64,000 nt of DNA. Origin: Verrucomicrobiia bacterium (GTDB lineage: Bacteria; Verrucomicrobiota; Verrucomicrobiia; Limisphaerales; JADLHS01). The stretch spans positions 1 through 64,000 of the forward strand of contig JAHCLO010000007.1 in assembly GCA_026125285.1 (NCBI GenBank), read 5' to 3'. The position numbers and the translations under genes are program-made. Below are positions 39,936 through 48,289 of the stretch, one piece after another. Position 1 is the stretch's first letter; each line of letters begins with the position of its first letter. The notes beneath the pieces were generated by a model. The model saw only the letters and a list, made by a program, of their open reading frames with translations, did not search any database and was not told the origin of the DNA.

Positions 39936-41378
39936 TCATTTCGTCCAAAGCAAGCGCTCGGCTTGCCCGAGCAGGTAACAGAAAATGTGCGAGGGAATGT
40001 GAAGGAAGTTCGTTTCAATTCCATCAATCTTGCGCACGCCAAAGTCCGTGTCCTTCTTGGTTGCGACGTAGGCGGTCTTCAGCGATTGATTGCGGCAATA
40101 AACCGCCAGTCCATCTTTTGAACCGATGGAGGGCTTTTCCTGATACTTCACTTCAACCGCCAAATGGTAATTCGGGCTTTGAACGATGATGTCCACTTCA
40201 CGTTCGGTGGCGGCATCACGCCAATAGCTGATGCGCGGGGTGTCTAAATACGAGTACGCGTAGAGATGCCGTAGGATGGCGGTTTCAACCACCAGGCCCA
40301 TCTGGCTTGGATCTGACAGGATTTCTTCGCCGCGCAGCAGAACCGCGTTTCGCAGTGCGGCGTCCACCAGATAAACTTTGTAACGCGCCTTTAGAATGGC
40401 TTTCCCGCCCTTCATTGTCGGCGGAAGGCGATAAATCAAATTGGCCTGCTCCAGATTTTGCAGATAGTTCGAGACGGTCACGCTGGTTGTGCCTACGTCG
40501 CTGGCGCAGCCTTGGGTCGAGAAAAGTCCACCTGTGTGCAAGCACAGGTAAATGAAAATCCGCTCCAGTTCGTTGACGTTGCGGATGCGAAAGAGCGCGG
40601 TCATGTCGCGTTTCAAAACGCGCTCGACAACGTCTTCCCGCAACAATCGCTGGCACAATGAAAGATCAGTAAGTTTTGCGGTTTCGGGAAAACCGCCGAC
40701 CAGCAAATATCGCTGAAAGGAATCCTGAACGAGCCGAAAGGAACGGGCCAGTTCACCGAGTTGATTGGCATCCCAGTCGAAAAGATGCCGGGGAATCAAA
40801 TCGTCGGGAATGCCAGTCGGTGATTCTCCGCGAATCTGCAAGTATTCGTAAAAAGAAAGCGTCGGAACAGGAATGGTGAGCCAGCGCCCAACGCCGCTTT
40901 CGCTGACGTGAGTGCGATGAGCCAGCGCCGACGAGCCGGTGGCGACAATCCGGTATTCGGGATGGTGATCCACCAACTGCTTCAATTCCAAATCCCACTC
41001 TTTGGCGTATTGAACTTCATCCAACAGCAGCGTGGCTGGTTTTCCTTTCGGGTGAATATGCTCGTGATAGAGCTTCAGGACATTCGCCAGCGAATAAATT
41101 TTGATGAGCGGATGATCGAGGCTCAAATAAAGAATGCTTGAAGGCGAATCGCCTTTTTCCAGCAAGTGTGCTGCGAGTTGTTGAAGCACCGTTGTCTTGC
41201 CAACACGCCGTGGGCCGGAAAGCAAGATGGCGCGTTTCAGGCCTGCTTCACTCAATCGGCGGCGGCAGGATTCAAACGCCAGCCGCCGAAACTTCGCGAC
41301 GTTATGAGTCGGCTGACGCCACCAAGGATTAAATCCTTGGATGGCAGCCAACACTTCGTCGCGATTCAAAAAATCCAT
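39936..41378 (-). CDS. AAA+ ATPase with C-terminal DUF4143 domain
   Basis: A 480-residue protein (start at MDFLNRDEVLA). The N-terminal ATPase has Walker A LLSGPRRVGKTTVLQQL and Walker B ATLLLDEVQYAKEW with sensor VATGSSAL. A middle winged-helix region follows (TTSVTVSNYLQNLEQANLIY). The C-terminal DUF4143 part (SYWRDAATEREVDIIV, LAVEVKYQEK) has a D...ExK arrangement like PD-(D/E)XK nucleases. This family is abundant in accessory regions and its role is unresolved. It lies between two purQ tail copies, on the operon strand. Confidence 0.88.
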   Translation of the reverse strand: MDFLNRDEVLAAIQGFNPWWRQPTHNVAKFRRLAFESCRRRLSEAGLKRAILLSGPRRVGKTTVLQQLAAHLLEKGDSPSSILYLSLDHPLIKIYSLANVLKLYHEHIHPKGKPATLLLDEVQYAKEWDLELKQLVDHHPEYRIVATGSSALAHRTHVSESGVGRWLTIPVPTLSFYEYLQIRGESPTGIPDDLIPRHLFDWDANQLGELARSFRLVQDSFQRYLLVGGFPETAKLTDLSLCQRLLREDVVERVLKRDMTALFRIRNVNELERIFIYLCLHTGGLFSTQGCASDVGTTSVTVSNYLQNLEQANLIYRLPPTMKGGKAILKARYKVYLVDAALRNAVLLRGEEILSDPSQMGLVVETAILRHLYAYSYLDTPRISYWRDAATEREVDIIVQSPNYHLAVEVKYQEKPSIGSKDGLAVYCRNQSLKTAYVATKKDTDFGVRKIDGIETNFLHIPSHIFCYLLGQAERLLWTK

Positions 41379-41495
41379 GCTCAAAAGCCTATGCTTTGTA
41401 TTTTTTAGCCAAAAACAGCCAAAAAGTATATTCCGAACTATACATAAATTGAAAAAAAGTGGTGTTCGATGGCTGATTGCAATGCATTTCTGGAA

Positions 41496-41606
41496 TCATG
41501 CCGCAGCGACAGGCTGATCTTTCAGCGCGGTAAAAATACTTTCAAAAATCCATTTGCCGTCGTCGCTGCCGAGCAGCGGTTCGCAGGCGCGTTCGGGATG
41601 CGGCAT
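41496..41606 (-). pseudogene. second copy of the purQ 3' tail (tail B)
   Basis: An intact 36-codon frame from ATG to TGA reading [18 protein letters not shown] and ending QPVAAA. It aligns with the last 39 codons of purQ. By hand 8 of 87 bases differ, all but one synonymous, and the extreme C-terminus differs. It begins 17 bases after the hicB stop. The pattern suggests an allele from a related strain rather than a fresh duplication. It may or may not be translated. Confidence 0.9.
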
Positions 41607-41623
41607 TGTGAAGACAGGAGATC

Positions 41624-41839
41624 TCACGCCGCCACTTCCACTTCTCTCACTTCACTCGGTTGAGGAATCGCTTCCCCGCGTTCGCGCATGTCTTCGATGT
41701 GCATTTCCAAAGCTTCCTTCATCAAGGCGATGGTTTCGGCTTCGGTGTCGGCCGCCGCGACGCAGCCGGGGAAATCAGGCGCGTAGGCGCTGAAGTTGTT
41801 TGGCCCATGTTCGATGATGATGTTGTAGCGCATGGTCAT
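41624..41839 (-). CDS. hicB: HicB-type antitoxin
   Basis: A 71-residue protein with the HicB partial RNase-H-like fold (NIIIEHGPNNFSAYAPDFPG, then TEAETIALMKEALEMHIEDM). No DNA-binding domain is attached, as in short HicBs. It overlaps the hicA stop by 4 bases, so toxin and antitoxin are translationally coupled. It neutralises HicA. Confidence 0.92.
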   Translation of the reverse strand: MTMRYNIIIEHGPNNFSAYAPDFPGCVAAADTEAETIALMKEALEMHIEDMRERGEAIPQPSEVREVEVAA

Positions 41840-42021
41840 TTCAATCCTGCCTGTTTCAGAATACTATTCAGGGTCTTGGGGTGCAAATCCTGTCCGGGAT
41901 GACCGGCGACCGTCACCGTGCCGGGCTTCGACGCATGATGATATTGCCGGTGACTGCCGCGGGTGCGAACGAGAAACCAGCCGTCCGCTTCGATCTGCCG
42001 GATGATTTCTCGAATTTTCAT
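41836..42021 (-). CDS. hicA: HicA-type mRNA interferase toxin
   Basis: A 61-residue double-stranded-RNA-binding-fold toxin with the catalytic histidine in [11 protein letters not shown] and the [20 protein letters not shown] end. It starts only 6 bases after the purQ stop codon and should be transcribed with the purine operon. It is complete and paired with hicB. Confidence 0.93.
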   Translation of the reverse strand: MKIREIIRQIEADGWFLVRTRGSHRQYHHASKPGTVTVAGHPGQDLHPKTLNSILKQAGLK

Positions 42022-42027
42022 CCCGGT

Positions 42028-42741
42028 TCACGCCGCCGCTGCCGCGACGGCTTTGTTCTTCAACGCGGCGAAGATGCTTTCAAAAATCCATTTGCCGTCA
42101 TCGCTGCCGAGCAGCGGTTCGCAGGCGCGTTCGGGGTGCGGCATCAGGCCGGCCACATTGCGCTTCTCGTTGCAGATGCCGGCGATGTTCAGTAGCGCAC
42201 CGTTCGGATTTGCGCTGTCGGTCAGGTTTCCGTTGGCGTCGCAATACTGCCAAAGGATTTGATTGTTGGCCTTGAGCTTTGCGAGCGTTTCTTCGTCGGC
42301 AAAGTAGCAGCCTTCGCCGTGGGCGATGGGAAGGCGAAGCAATTTCCCGGACGGAATCTGGTTGGTGAAGGGTGAAGCCGCCGTGGCGGTTTTCAGGAAG
42401 ATGAATTCGCAGTGGAACTGCAGATCGCGATTGCGGATGAGCGCGCCGGGGAGCAGGCCGGCTTCTGTGAGTACCTGAAATCCGTTGCAGATGCCGAGCA
42501 CCAGACCGCCGTTGTCGGCGAATTGTTTCACGGCTTGCATGACGGGGCTGAAGCGCGCGATTGCGCCGCAGCGCAAATAATCGCCGTAGCTGAAACCGCC
42601 GGGCACGATGACGCAATCGGCGTCGCCGAGGGAACTTTCCTTGTGCCAGAGCAGTCGTGCGGAATGGCCGAGGTGGCGGATGGCGTGGACGGCGTCCTGG
42701 TCGCAGTTGGAGGCGGGGAATTGGAGAACAGCGAAATTCAT
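42028..42741 (-). CDS. purQ: phosphoribosylformylglycinamidine synthase, glutaminase subunit
   Basis: Supplies ammonia from glutamine to PurL. The 237-residue class I amidotransferase has the nucleophile cysteine in [12 protein letters not shown] and the catalytic His/Glu in [11 protein letters not shown]. The start [14 protein letters not shown] is the family's normal start. Its 3' end, from the MPHPER motif onward, is repeated at 41496-41606 and 38985-39097, with accessory genes between. purS lies upstream and purL 3.8 kb downstream, all on one strand. Confidence 0.95.
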   Translation of the reverse strand: MNFAVLQFPASNCDQDAVHAIRHLGHSARLLWHKESSLGDADCVIVPGGFSYGDYLRCGAIARFSPVMQAVKQFADNGGLVLGICNGFQVLTEAGLLPGALIRNRDLQFHCEFIFLKTATAASPFTNQIPSGKLLRLPIAHGEGCYFADEETLAKLKANNQILWQYCDANGNLTDSANPNGALLNIAGICNEKRNVAGLMPHPERACEPLLGSDDGKWIFESIFAALKNKAVAAAAA

Positions 42742-42742
42742 T

Positions 42743-42814
42743 TGCGTGATGCGTGATTCTTGATGCGTGAATCGTGTTGCGGAATTCCTTTCACGCATCA
42801 CGCATCACGCGTCA
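42743..42814. repeat. GCGTGAT tandem/inverted repeat between purS and purQ
   Basis: Tandem GCGTGAT units (TGCGTGATGCGTGATTC, TGATGCGTGAATCG) on one side face CACGCATCACGCATCACGC on the other, so the spacer can form a long hairpin. It separates two genes that must be made in stoichiometric amounts, and could affect read-through or mRNA stability. Confidence 0.7.
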
Positions 42815-42819
42815 TCTGG

Positions 42820-43062
42820 TCATTCGATTTCCAGCTTGTAGTCCTCAATCACCGGGTTGCTCAACAGCTTGCGCGCGGCGTCGTTGATGGCCTTGTGTGC
42901 CGCGTCGCGGTCGGTGCCGGGGGCAAGGTCAATCTCGATGTATTTGCCGATGTGGACGCCGGTGACGCCGGAGTAGCCCATGTGTTCCAGGGCTTTGCGG
43001 ACGGTGATGCCTTGCGGGTCAACGACCGCCTTCTTGGGTGTGATAATGATTTTGGCCTTCAT
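42820..43062 (-). CDS. purS: phosphoribosylformylglycinamidine synthase subunit PurS
   Basis: An 80-residue small subunit that links PurQ and PurL. It has the family pattern MKAKIIITPKKAVVDPQG, LEHMGYSGVTGVHIGKYIE and the final VIEDYKLEIE. The start at 43062 is the normal family start; the frame runs on upstream without meaning. It is first of the purSQL operon. Confidence 0.95.
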   Translation of the reverse strand: MKAKIIITPKKAVVDPQGITVRKALEHMGYSGVTGVHIGKYIEIDLAPGTDRDAAHKAINDAARKLLSNPVIEDYKLEIE

Positions 43063-43186
43063 GCGAAAACGGGTGGTTCTCCCGCCTGAATCTCCCGGAC
43101 ATGGTGGGCAACGGCGTCCGGCGAAACCAGCAGATTTTTCTCGGCGCGCTTTCCCTGCACAGCAGATTCTGTTACTTCTCCGCCCC

Positions 43187-44335
43187 GTGAAATTTGTCAC
43201 CCAGCTTGCTTGCATCCGCCGGGTCGCGACGGTGCTCGGCTGTCTGAGCCTGGTGGGAGTGACGTGGGCGCATGAGCCGGGCCTAAGCTCTGCGGTGGTG
43301 CGGCTGTTTTCGGACAAGCTGGAAGCCCAACTGACGTTCGCCCTCAAGGATGCCCATGATCTCGCGGGATTGGACGGCAATCAAGACGGTGAGATTTCCG
43401 AGGAGGAGTTTGCCGCCGGGCAGGAGCGCCTGGGCAAATTGGTGGCCGACGCGTTCGAGGTTCATTTCGACGACACGCCCGCCCATGCCAGCGACATCCG
43501 GTGTCAGATGGATGAAAACAACAACGCCGATGTGTTCCTGATTATTCCGGGGCACAAGTTTTCCCGCCTGACCATCCGTTCAAAGATGATTGCGGACCTG
43601 CGCCTCGATCACCGGCAGTATTTCTTGCTGCAGAACCCCGGCGGCATCGTGCTGGCGGAACGGTTGCTTGGTGCCAGTTCGGACACGGTGAAGATTCACG
43701 TGGATCCAGAGACGGCGGACAGCCTGTTCGATGAAGCACCGTACACTGACACGCCAGCCACTGTCGCTGAGGCTCAATCCTCGTTCCGTCAGTTTCTCGT
43801 CCTCGGCATCGAACACATTCTGGTGGGCTACGATCATTTGTTGTTTCTGCTGGCGCTGCTGATCGTCGCGCGGGACTGGCTGTCCTCGCTCAAGATCATC
43901 ACCTGCTTCACGATTGCCCACTCGATCACGCTGGCGCTGGCCACATTTGAACTGGTGCAGGTGGGCGGACGCTGGGTGGAGCCGCTGATCGCCGTTTCGA
44001 TCGCGTATGTCGGCCTGGAGAACATCTGGCGGCGCGGCGATCCGCACGGGCGCTGGCGGCTCACGTTCGCGTTCGGACTGATACACGGTTTCGGGTTTGC
44101 GTCGGTCCTCCAGGACATGAACGTGGCCGCACGTCCGGGCGGGGTGGCGATGCCGTTGTTCGCCTTCAATCTCGGGGTGGAGGTGGGTCAAATCATCATT
44201 GCGGCCGTGGTGCTGCCCATCTTTTGGAAGCTGCGGACCCATCCGGTCTTTGTGGCACGCTGGATACCCGTTTGCTCGGCAATCGTGGCGCTGGCTGGCG
44301 CTTGGTGGTTCATCGAGCGGGTGTGGTTGGGGTGA
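43187..44335 (+). CDS. HupE/UreJ-family membrane protein with EF-hand-bearing exported domain
   Basis: A 382-residue protein with a GTG start, chosen because it yields a signal peptide (RRVATVLGCLSLVGVTWA, then HEPG). An exported domain of about 170 residues contains an EF-hand-like loop (DGNQDGEISEEEF) that may bind calcium. The C-terminal 200 residues are the HupE/UreJ_2 membrane domain. It has the conserved GIEHILVGYDHLLFLLALL, TIAHSITLALA and FGLIHGFGFASVL histidine segments, with about six spans. HupE/UreJ proteins are linked to nickel uptake; this subfamily's role is uncertain. Confidence 0.82.
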   Translation: MKFVTQLACIRRVATVLGCLSLVGVTWAHEPGLSSAVVRLFSDKLEAQLTFALKDAHDLAGLDGNQDGEISEEEFAAGQERLGKLVADAFEVHFDDTPAHASDIRCQMDENNNADVFLIIPGHKFSRLTIRSKMIADLRLDHRQYFLLQNPGGIVLAERLLGASSDTVKIHVDPETADSLFDEAPYTDTPATVAEAQSSFRQFLVLGIEHILVGYDHLLFLLALLIVARDWLSSLKIITCFTIAHSITLALATFELVQVGGRWVEPLIAVSIAYVGLENIWRRGDPHGRWRLTFAFGLIHGFGFASVLQDMNVAARPGGVAMPLFAFNLGVEVGQIIIAAVVLPIFWKLRTHPVFVARWIPVCSAIVALAGAWWFIERVWLG

Positions 44336-44453
44336 GATGCAACTGACAAACACCCAAACGCCCAAATACCCAAATACCCAAGCAGCCAAAGAGAACTACC
44401 GATGGCTGGATTGAGAGCGTGGCCTGCTCGGCGATCTGAATCCGCCGCTGTGC

Positions 44454-44876
44454 TCAACGGGCCTGCCGCACACGAATGGTGTACCGCTTTGCCTGGTTGT
44501 TCATGGAAACAAACCGGACCTGCTCGGTTGCGTTCTCCGTCAGGATCAGTGCTTGAAAAGGAGTCTCGTCGCCGGTGCTGACCCCGTTCAAGTCTTTGAA
44601 AACGCAGTTGGCCTGCACTTCGATGCGGCGATTCTCACGGTTGCGGAATTGGGCAATGACCTCCAATCGGCCATCGTCGAGCGTGCGCGCCTGGATGCCG
44701 GTGGTGGTGACGGACCGTTGAACGCCGGGGTCCAGCAAGACGACCGGATCGGTGTTCTCGTAGGCCGGAGTCTTGGATTGTTGTGGCCGATACGGTCCTT
44801 TGTCGTAAGTGCTGCAACCGGCGATGAAGAGGGTGGCGGCGATGAGCGGGAGGAGGGTGGCGATGGTTTTTTTCAT
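44454..44876 (-). CDS. YcfL-like lipoprotein
   Basis: A 140-residue lipoprotein (signal LLPLIAATLFIAGC, lipidated Cys21). The C-terminal block FQALILTENATEQVRFVS with KRYTIRVRQAR is characteristic of YcfL (DUF1425). In E. coli ycfL sits next to lpoB. Here it is the last gene after an LpoB-like and a COG3014-like gene, overlapping the latter by 4 bases, so the cluster is conserved. It is probably periplasmic and linked to cell-envelope synthesis. Confidence 0.82.
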   Translation of the reverse strand: MKKTIATLLPLIAATLFIAGCSTYDKGPYRPQQSKTPAYENTDPVVLLDPGVQRSVTTTGIQARTLDDGRLEVIAQFRNRENRRIEVQANCVFKDLNGVSTGDETPFQALILTENATEQVRFVSMNNQAKRYTIRVRQAR

Positions 44877-46051
44877 AATGTTTGCGGTGTGGTTGATTGA
44901 TCGCTCACAAAGATCACCTTGTCATGGTTGGCATCGGTGATGTTCAGGGTGAGCGTCTTGGTGTTTTTCGGGTCCGGTTTCCCGGCGGCATTGAGAAATT
45001 CCACGGTAACGGTGTGCTGACCGGGCGACAGGTTCAGCGTGGCGAAACTGATAAACTGCGGAAGATTGTCCCACGTGCGTGTGTCCGCTTCCGGGGTGGT
45101 GCTGGCCGAAACAATCTTGCTGGCCAACCCCGCCAGTACGAGGCCCAGACCGACTTCGCCCGCGACGTTGTTCCGGCTGTGCTGACTGGCGACGATTGCG
45201 CCGCTGATGATGGCTGCGTCGCCAAAGGTGTCCGTGGCGGACTTGAACACTGCCTGATTGGCGAGCACGTGATCCATCACTCGACCGCCACGCGTGGTCG
45301 CCTGGAAATTCACGTCGTCACACGGTGCCACCGCCAGATTGACGCCGCCTGTCTGGATGCGCGCGGACACAAGTGGCGATGATCGCGCCCGGAAGCGCAA
45401 TTGCTCGCTATACTGACCGGTCGCGTATTTGAGCGGTCCCGGGCCGAACTCGACGATGAACAGCACGTTGGCGTTGCGGTTGTAGTCCGGCAGACTGATG
45501 TTCCGTGCGTTCGCTCGGGCCCGCCTGAGAGCATCCGAGCCGTCGCCGCCAAGTTTGGTGGTAGCCAGGCCATCGAGGTAATCGGGCAGAACCCAATCGC
45601 CGGCGAATTCCTTGGTCGCGGCATCGCTGTCCTCGAATTGCGCACTGCGGAAACAGGCGCGGGCGTTGTCCGGTTCACCGTCCATCCAGTAAATCACGCC
45701 GCGATAGAAATAGGCCATCGCGCGTTCGTACGGCTCGCCGATGAACGTCTTGCGCGATTCACGCGAGAAAAGGCTGCGCGATTTGCGCGCCTCGGAATCC
45801 GGTCCGTAAATACCGCCAAGGGTGAGCAATGCGTCATCCAGCAACGAGCGGGCAAGGTCGAATTTTCCCTGGCGCATGGCCGCGGCGGCGGTACGGTATT
45901 GCCAGAGGACTTTGTCACGCGGCGGACCTTCGGCAATCATCCTCGGCCCGTCGTCCAGAATATCGCCGGTCATCACGACACGATGTTTGGGCGTGCTGGC
46001 GCAGCCGGTGAGAAGCAGGAGCACCAGTAGTGGGAGAAATTTTGACGTCAG
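44873..46051 (-). CDS. COG3014-type lipoprotein, start codon apparently lost
   Basis: About 392 residues. A lipoprotein signal (TSKFLPLLVLLLLTGC) is followed by a TPR-like region (AMRQGKFDLARSLLDDALL, ERAMAYFYRGVIYWMDGEP) and a beta-rich C-terminus. No ATG, GTG or TTG precedes the signal in frame; only CTG (46049-46051) fits. The next in-frame ATG is far upstream at 46588, across two repeat elements. I infer that repeat insertion replaced the original 5' end, leaving either CTG initiation or a silent gene. It is the middle gene of the LpoB-like cluster. Confidence 0.65.
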   Translation of the reverse strand: MTSKFLPLLVLLLLTGCASTPKHRVVMTGDILDDGPRMIAEGPPRDKVLWQYRTAAAAMRQGKFDLARSLLDDALLTLGGIYGPDSEARKSRSLFSRESRKTFIGEPYERAMAYFYRGVIYWMDGEPDNARACFRSAQFEDSDAATKEFAGDWVLPDYLDGLATTKLGGDGSDALRRARANARNISLPDYNRNANVLFIVEFGPGPLKYATGQYSEQLRFRARSSPLVSARIQTGGVNLAVAPCDDVNFQATTRGGRVMDHVLANQAVFKSATDTFGDAAIISGAIVASQHSRNNVAGEVGLGLVLAGLASKIVSASTTPEADTRTWDNLPQFISFATLNLSPGQHTVTVEFLNAAGKPDPKNTKTLTLNITDANHDKVIFVSDQSTTPQTL

Positions 46052-46087
46052 GGTGCCGAGGCGTAGCGCTGCGAAGCCGCAACCAAA

Positions 46088-46160
46088 GGAGCGCGGACCG
46101 CCGAGTCCGCGCGTGGCTGGCGAGTGGATTGGACCCCGCGGACAAGGCTGTCCGCGCTCC
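46088..46160. repeat. GGAGCGCGGAC palindromic element
   Basis: Perfect 11-base inverted ends (GGAGCGCGGAC / GTCCGCGCTCC) lie 37 bases upstream of the lipoprotein signal codons. This is probably what disturbed that gene's start. Confidence 0.75.
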
Positions 46161-46304
46161 GCGAGAATCTTCGCTGGCCGCAATAAATTTGGAAACTTCC
46201 ACAGGCAACGCGCAAACTGAGAACCGACTATCGCTCCCCGCGTCTCTCTGTCTTGGCGTCTGCGAGTCGTTTCAAAGTCTCTAACGCAGTTTGCGGCTGG
46301 CCCA

Positions 46305-46495
46305 CCCTCACCCCGGCCCTCTCCCCCAGGAGAGGGAGAATTGTCTCGCAGTCGTAGTGAATCTCGGAAGCGTTCCGCAGCTGGTACGCTGTCATGCAAA
46401 TGGGCAGGATGCGGCGCAGGCACGAGAGGCGAACCCAACGAACGGGAGTGCCGATGGCTTCTCCCTCTCCATGGGGGAGAGGGCCGGGGTGAGGG
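46305..46495. repeat. CCCTCACCCCGG-family REP-like element
   Basis: The same perfect 21-base inverted ends as the element in purL, here 191 bases long with a different centre. It fills much of the 46052-46608 gap, which otherwise has no gene. Confidence 0.9.
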
Positions 46496-46608
46496 CGAGC
46501 GTGAGACTGGATTCTCCACGGGAATTCCCAAATTCAAAGCAGTCGGTTTGTCCTGCTGGCCGCTACAAACCAAAATGCTGTTGCTCATCGAGCAGCGGTG
46601 GCCGTTGG

Positions 46609-47235
46609 CTACCGATACGCCGCGTCCTCCAACCCCTGTTTTTTGATCTCCGCCGCATCCTCCCAGACGATGGCGCTGGTGCGCGCGTCAATCAATTGAA
46701 ACGCATACAGGATGTAATCGCTCGTGCCCGCCTTCGTGCGCGTGGACAGGCCCTGCAGCGTGCCAGTCAGGAAATAATTTGCGCCCAAAAATTCCTGCAC
46801 ATTTGGGTCGCTGCTGGATGTGACCGCGCCTTCGCGTTTGAGGTTGCGTTCGCGCTCCAGCGCCGCCATGCGGTCGCGCGCCAGGAAAGTCACCTTGCCT
46901 GCGGATTTCGAATTAAGTTGCGTGCGGATGCGCGTAAGGAAGAGGTCGCGATTGATAGGGAAGCGGGTTTGGTTATCCACGGGATCCAGCACCACAATCG
47001 GTGGCGTGGGTGCGTTGGCGATTTGCGGTATGCCCAGGATGCTGCGCGCCATCTTGTCCGTGACGGCCACGAGGTCCTGGGATTCGATGCCGGTGCCGGC
47101 AACGAAGCCCTGTTCGTCGGCGTTCATGCGCGTGACGGGCACGCCGGAAGGATTCTTGACGCCGCTGGACGCGCAACCCGCAACCAGCGCGGCGGTGGTG
47201 ATGGGCAGGATCAGTTTGATGATGGAGTGTTTCAT
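46609..47235 (-). CDS. LpoB-like penicillin-binding-protein activator lipoprotein
   Basis: A 208-residue lipoprotein (LILPITTAALVAGC, Cys21). The fold-defining segments DKMARSILGIPQI, INRDLFLTRIRTQLN, GANYFLTGTLQGLS and YILYAFQLIDARTSAIVWED match the LpoB family of outer-membrane activators of peptidoglycan synthases. Its genomic order, LpoB-like, COG3014-like, YcfL-like, mirrors known clusters. It is first of the three, though separated from the second by about 550 bases of repeats. Confidence 0.85.
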   Translation of the reverse strand: MKHSIIKLILPITTAALVAGCASSGVKNPSGVPVTRMNADEQGFVAGTGIESQDLVAVTDKMARSILGIPQIANAPTPPIVVLDPVDNQTRFPINRDLFLTRIRTQLNSKSAGKVTFLARDRMAALERERNLKREGAVTSSSDPNVQEFLGANYFLTGTLQGLSTRTKAGTSDYILYAFQLIDARTSAIVWEDAAEIKKQGLEDAAYR

Positions 47236-47276
47236 TTTGTTGGATTGTTGAAAGGGCCGTTGATTGATTTCGATCT

Positions 47277-47993
47277 TTAGAATGTGGGTGCGTCAGGCAC
47301 ACTCGGGGCGTCGGGAATCTGGTGCGGCGGCGTGGTCCAGTAATACGTGGTGTTGGCCGGGCCGCGCTTTGGAGCAGGTTTGCGGTGCGGCGTCGTCGGC
47401 AGTTGAGTTTGCGATTCTGGTCGTGGGGCGGATTCAGTTACACTCCTGCGCTCCCGGTTTCTCGCGGCGTGTTCGGCTGCACCGCCGAGAATCAGTCCTG
47501 CCGCGGCGCCGATGGCAGCACCTTCACCCGCCTGTTTGTTGCCGGCGCCAATCAATGCACCCGAGGCGGCGCCCAGCAACGTTCCGCCAACGGCATAATT
47601 AGGTCTGCCTGACTGATAGTAGCGCGTGGGCTGGTAGTAGCGTGTGGGCGCGTAATAAGGGGCGGGCGAAGAATGGAGGCAGGCCGAGTTCCCCCAGCCA
47701 TGGCGACCGTAGCCATAGCCAAAACTCACCGAAGTTGACGGATAATAAGCGTAGCCGGGCGAATCGTAGTAATGGTAGCGGCGCGATTCACCGACGATGG
47801 CGCCAGCGAGCAAACCCACACCCGCGCCAATGGCCGCGCCTTCGCCGGAGAAACCGTTGCGACAATCGCCACCAACGATCCCGCCAATCAGACCGCCCCA
47901 CAAAGCACCGCCCAACGATTCAGGCCCAAACAACTGTGCTCGCGCCGGGAAAAGCGACGCGAAGAGCAACAATGTCAGCAGATTCTTCTTCAT
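47277..47993 (-). CDS. exported glycine-zipper protein
   Basis: A 238-residue protein with a signal peptide (MKKNLLTLLLFASLFPARA). Two glycine-zipper segments (GALWGGLIGGIVGG... to GAAIGAGVGLLAGAIVG, and GTLLGAASGALIGAG... to GAAIGAAAGLILGG) flank a Tyr/Pro-rich linker with YYAPTRYYQPTRYYQ repeats. Such zippers pack in outer or inner membranes. The end is Pro/Thr-rich. The start at 47993 gives the signal peptide. Confidence 0.75.
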   Translation of the reverse strand: MKKNLLTLLLFASLFPARAQLFGPESLGGALWGGLIGGIVGGDCRNGFSGEGAAIGAGVGLLAGAIVGESRRYHYYDSPGYAYYPSTSVSFGYGYGRHGWGNSACLHSSPAPYYAPTRYYQPTRYYQSGRPNYAVGGTLLGAASGALIGAGNKQAGEGAAIGAAAGLILGGAAEHAARNRERRSVTESAPRPESQTQLPTTPHRKPAPKRGPANTTYYWTTPPHQIPDAPSVPDAPTF

Positions 47994-48101
47994 GATCCAC
48001 TCCCGTTTCGACGACCGGAGTTGGTCTTTATTCGTCAATACCGTAGCATGGCATTTGTTGCGGGTAAATCCTTGGCTCGAGCAAAGTTGAACTGCCGCCA
48101 G

Positions 48102-48120
48102 CGTGCTGCCGCGCCTCTGG
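48102..48120. repeat. partial CGTGCTGCCGCGC-family repeat
   Basis: CGTGCTGCCGCGCCTCTGG matches the left end of the full element at 61632-61710. It lies in the 296-base gap before hisF, which holds no gene. Confidence 0.55.
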
Positions 48121-48289
48121 CCGGTTGATCGAATCCACGAGGACTTGCCTGCTGAGGGGGCATGACAGAACGTTGACCGGCTTCGCATACCAGATGCTGG
48201 CCTTGGACACGACCGCCGGCCAACATAAGTCGGTCTCGCCGCTTCAAATTGATTGCTTCAACCGCCCCCAGCCGATTCAATGTCCCGCC

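Noticed and set aside
38985-42144. purQ tails as ordinary target-site duplications of an insertion sequence
   Set aside because: They are over 80 bases long, begin mid-gene and end near the stop codon, differ from each other, and no transposase or terminal inverted repeats flank the modules.
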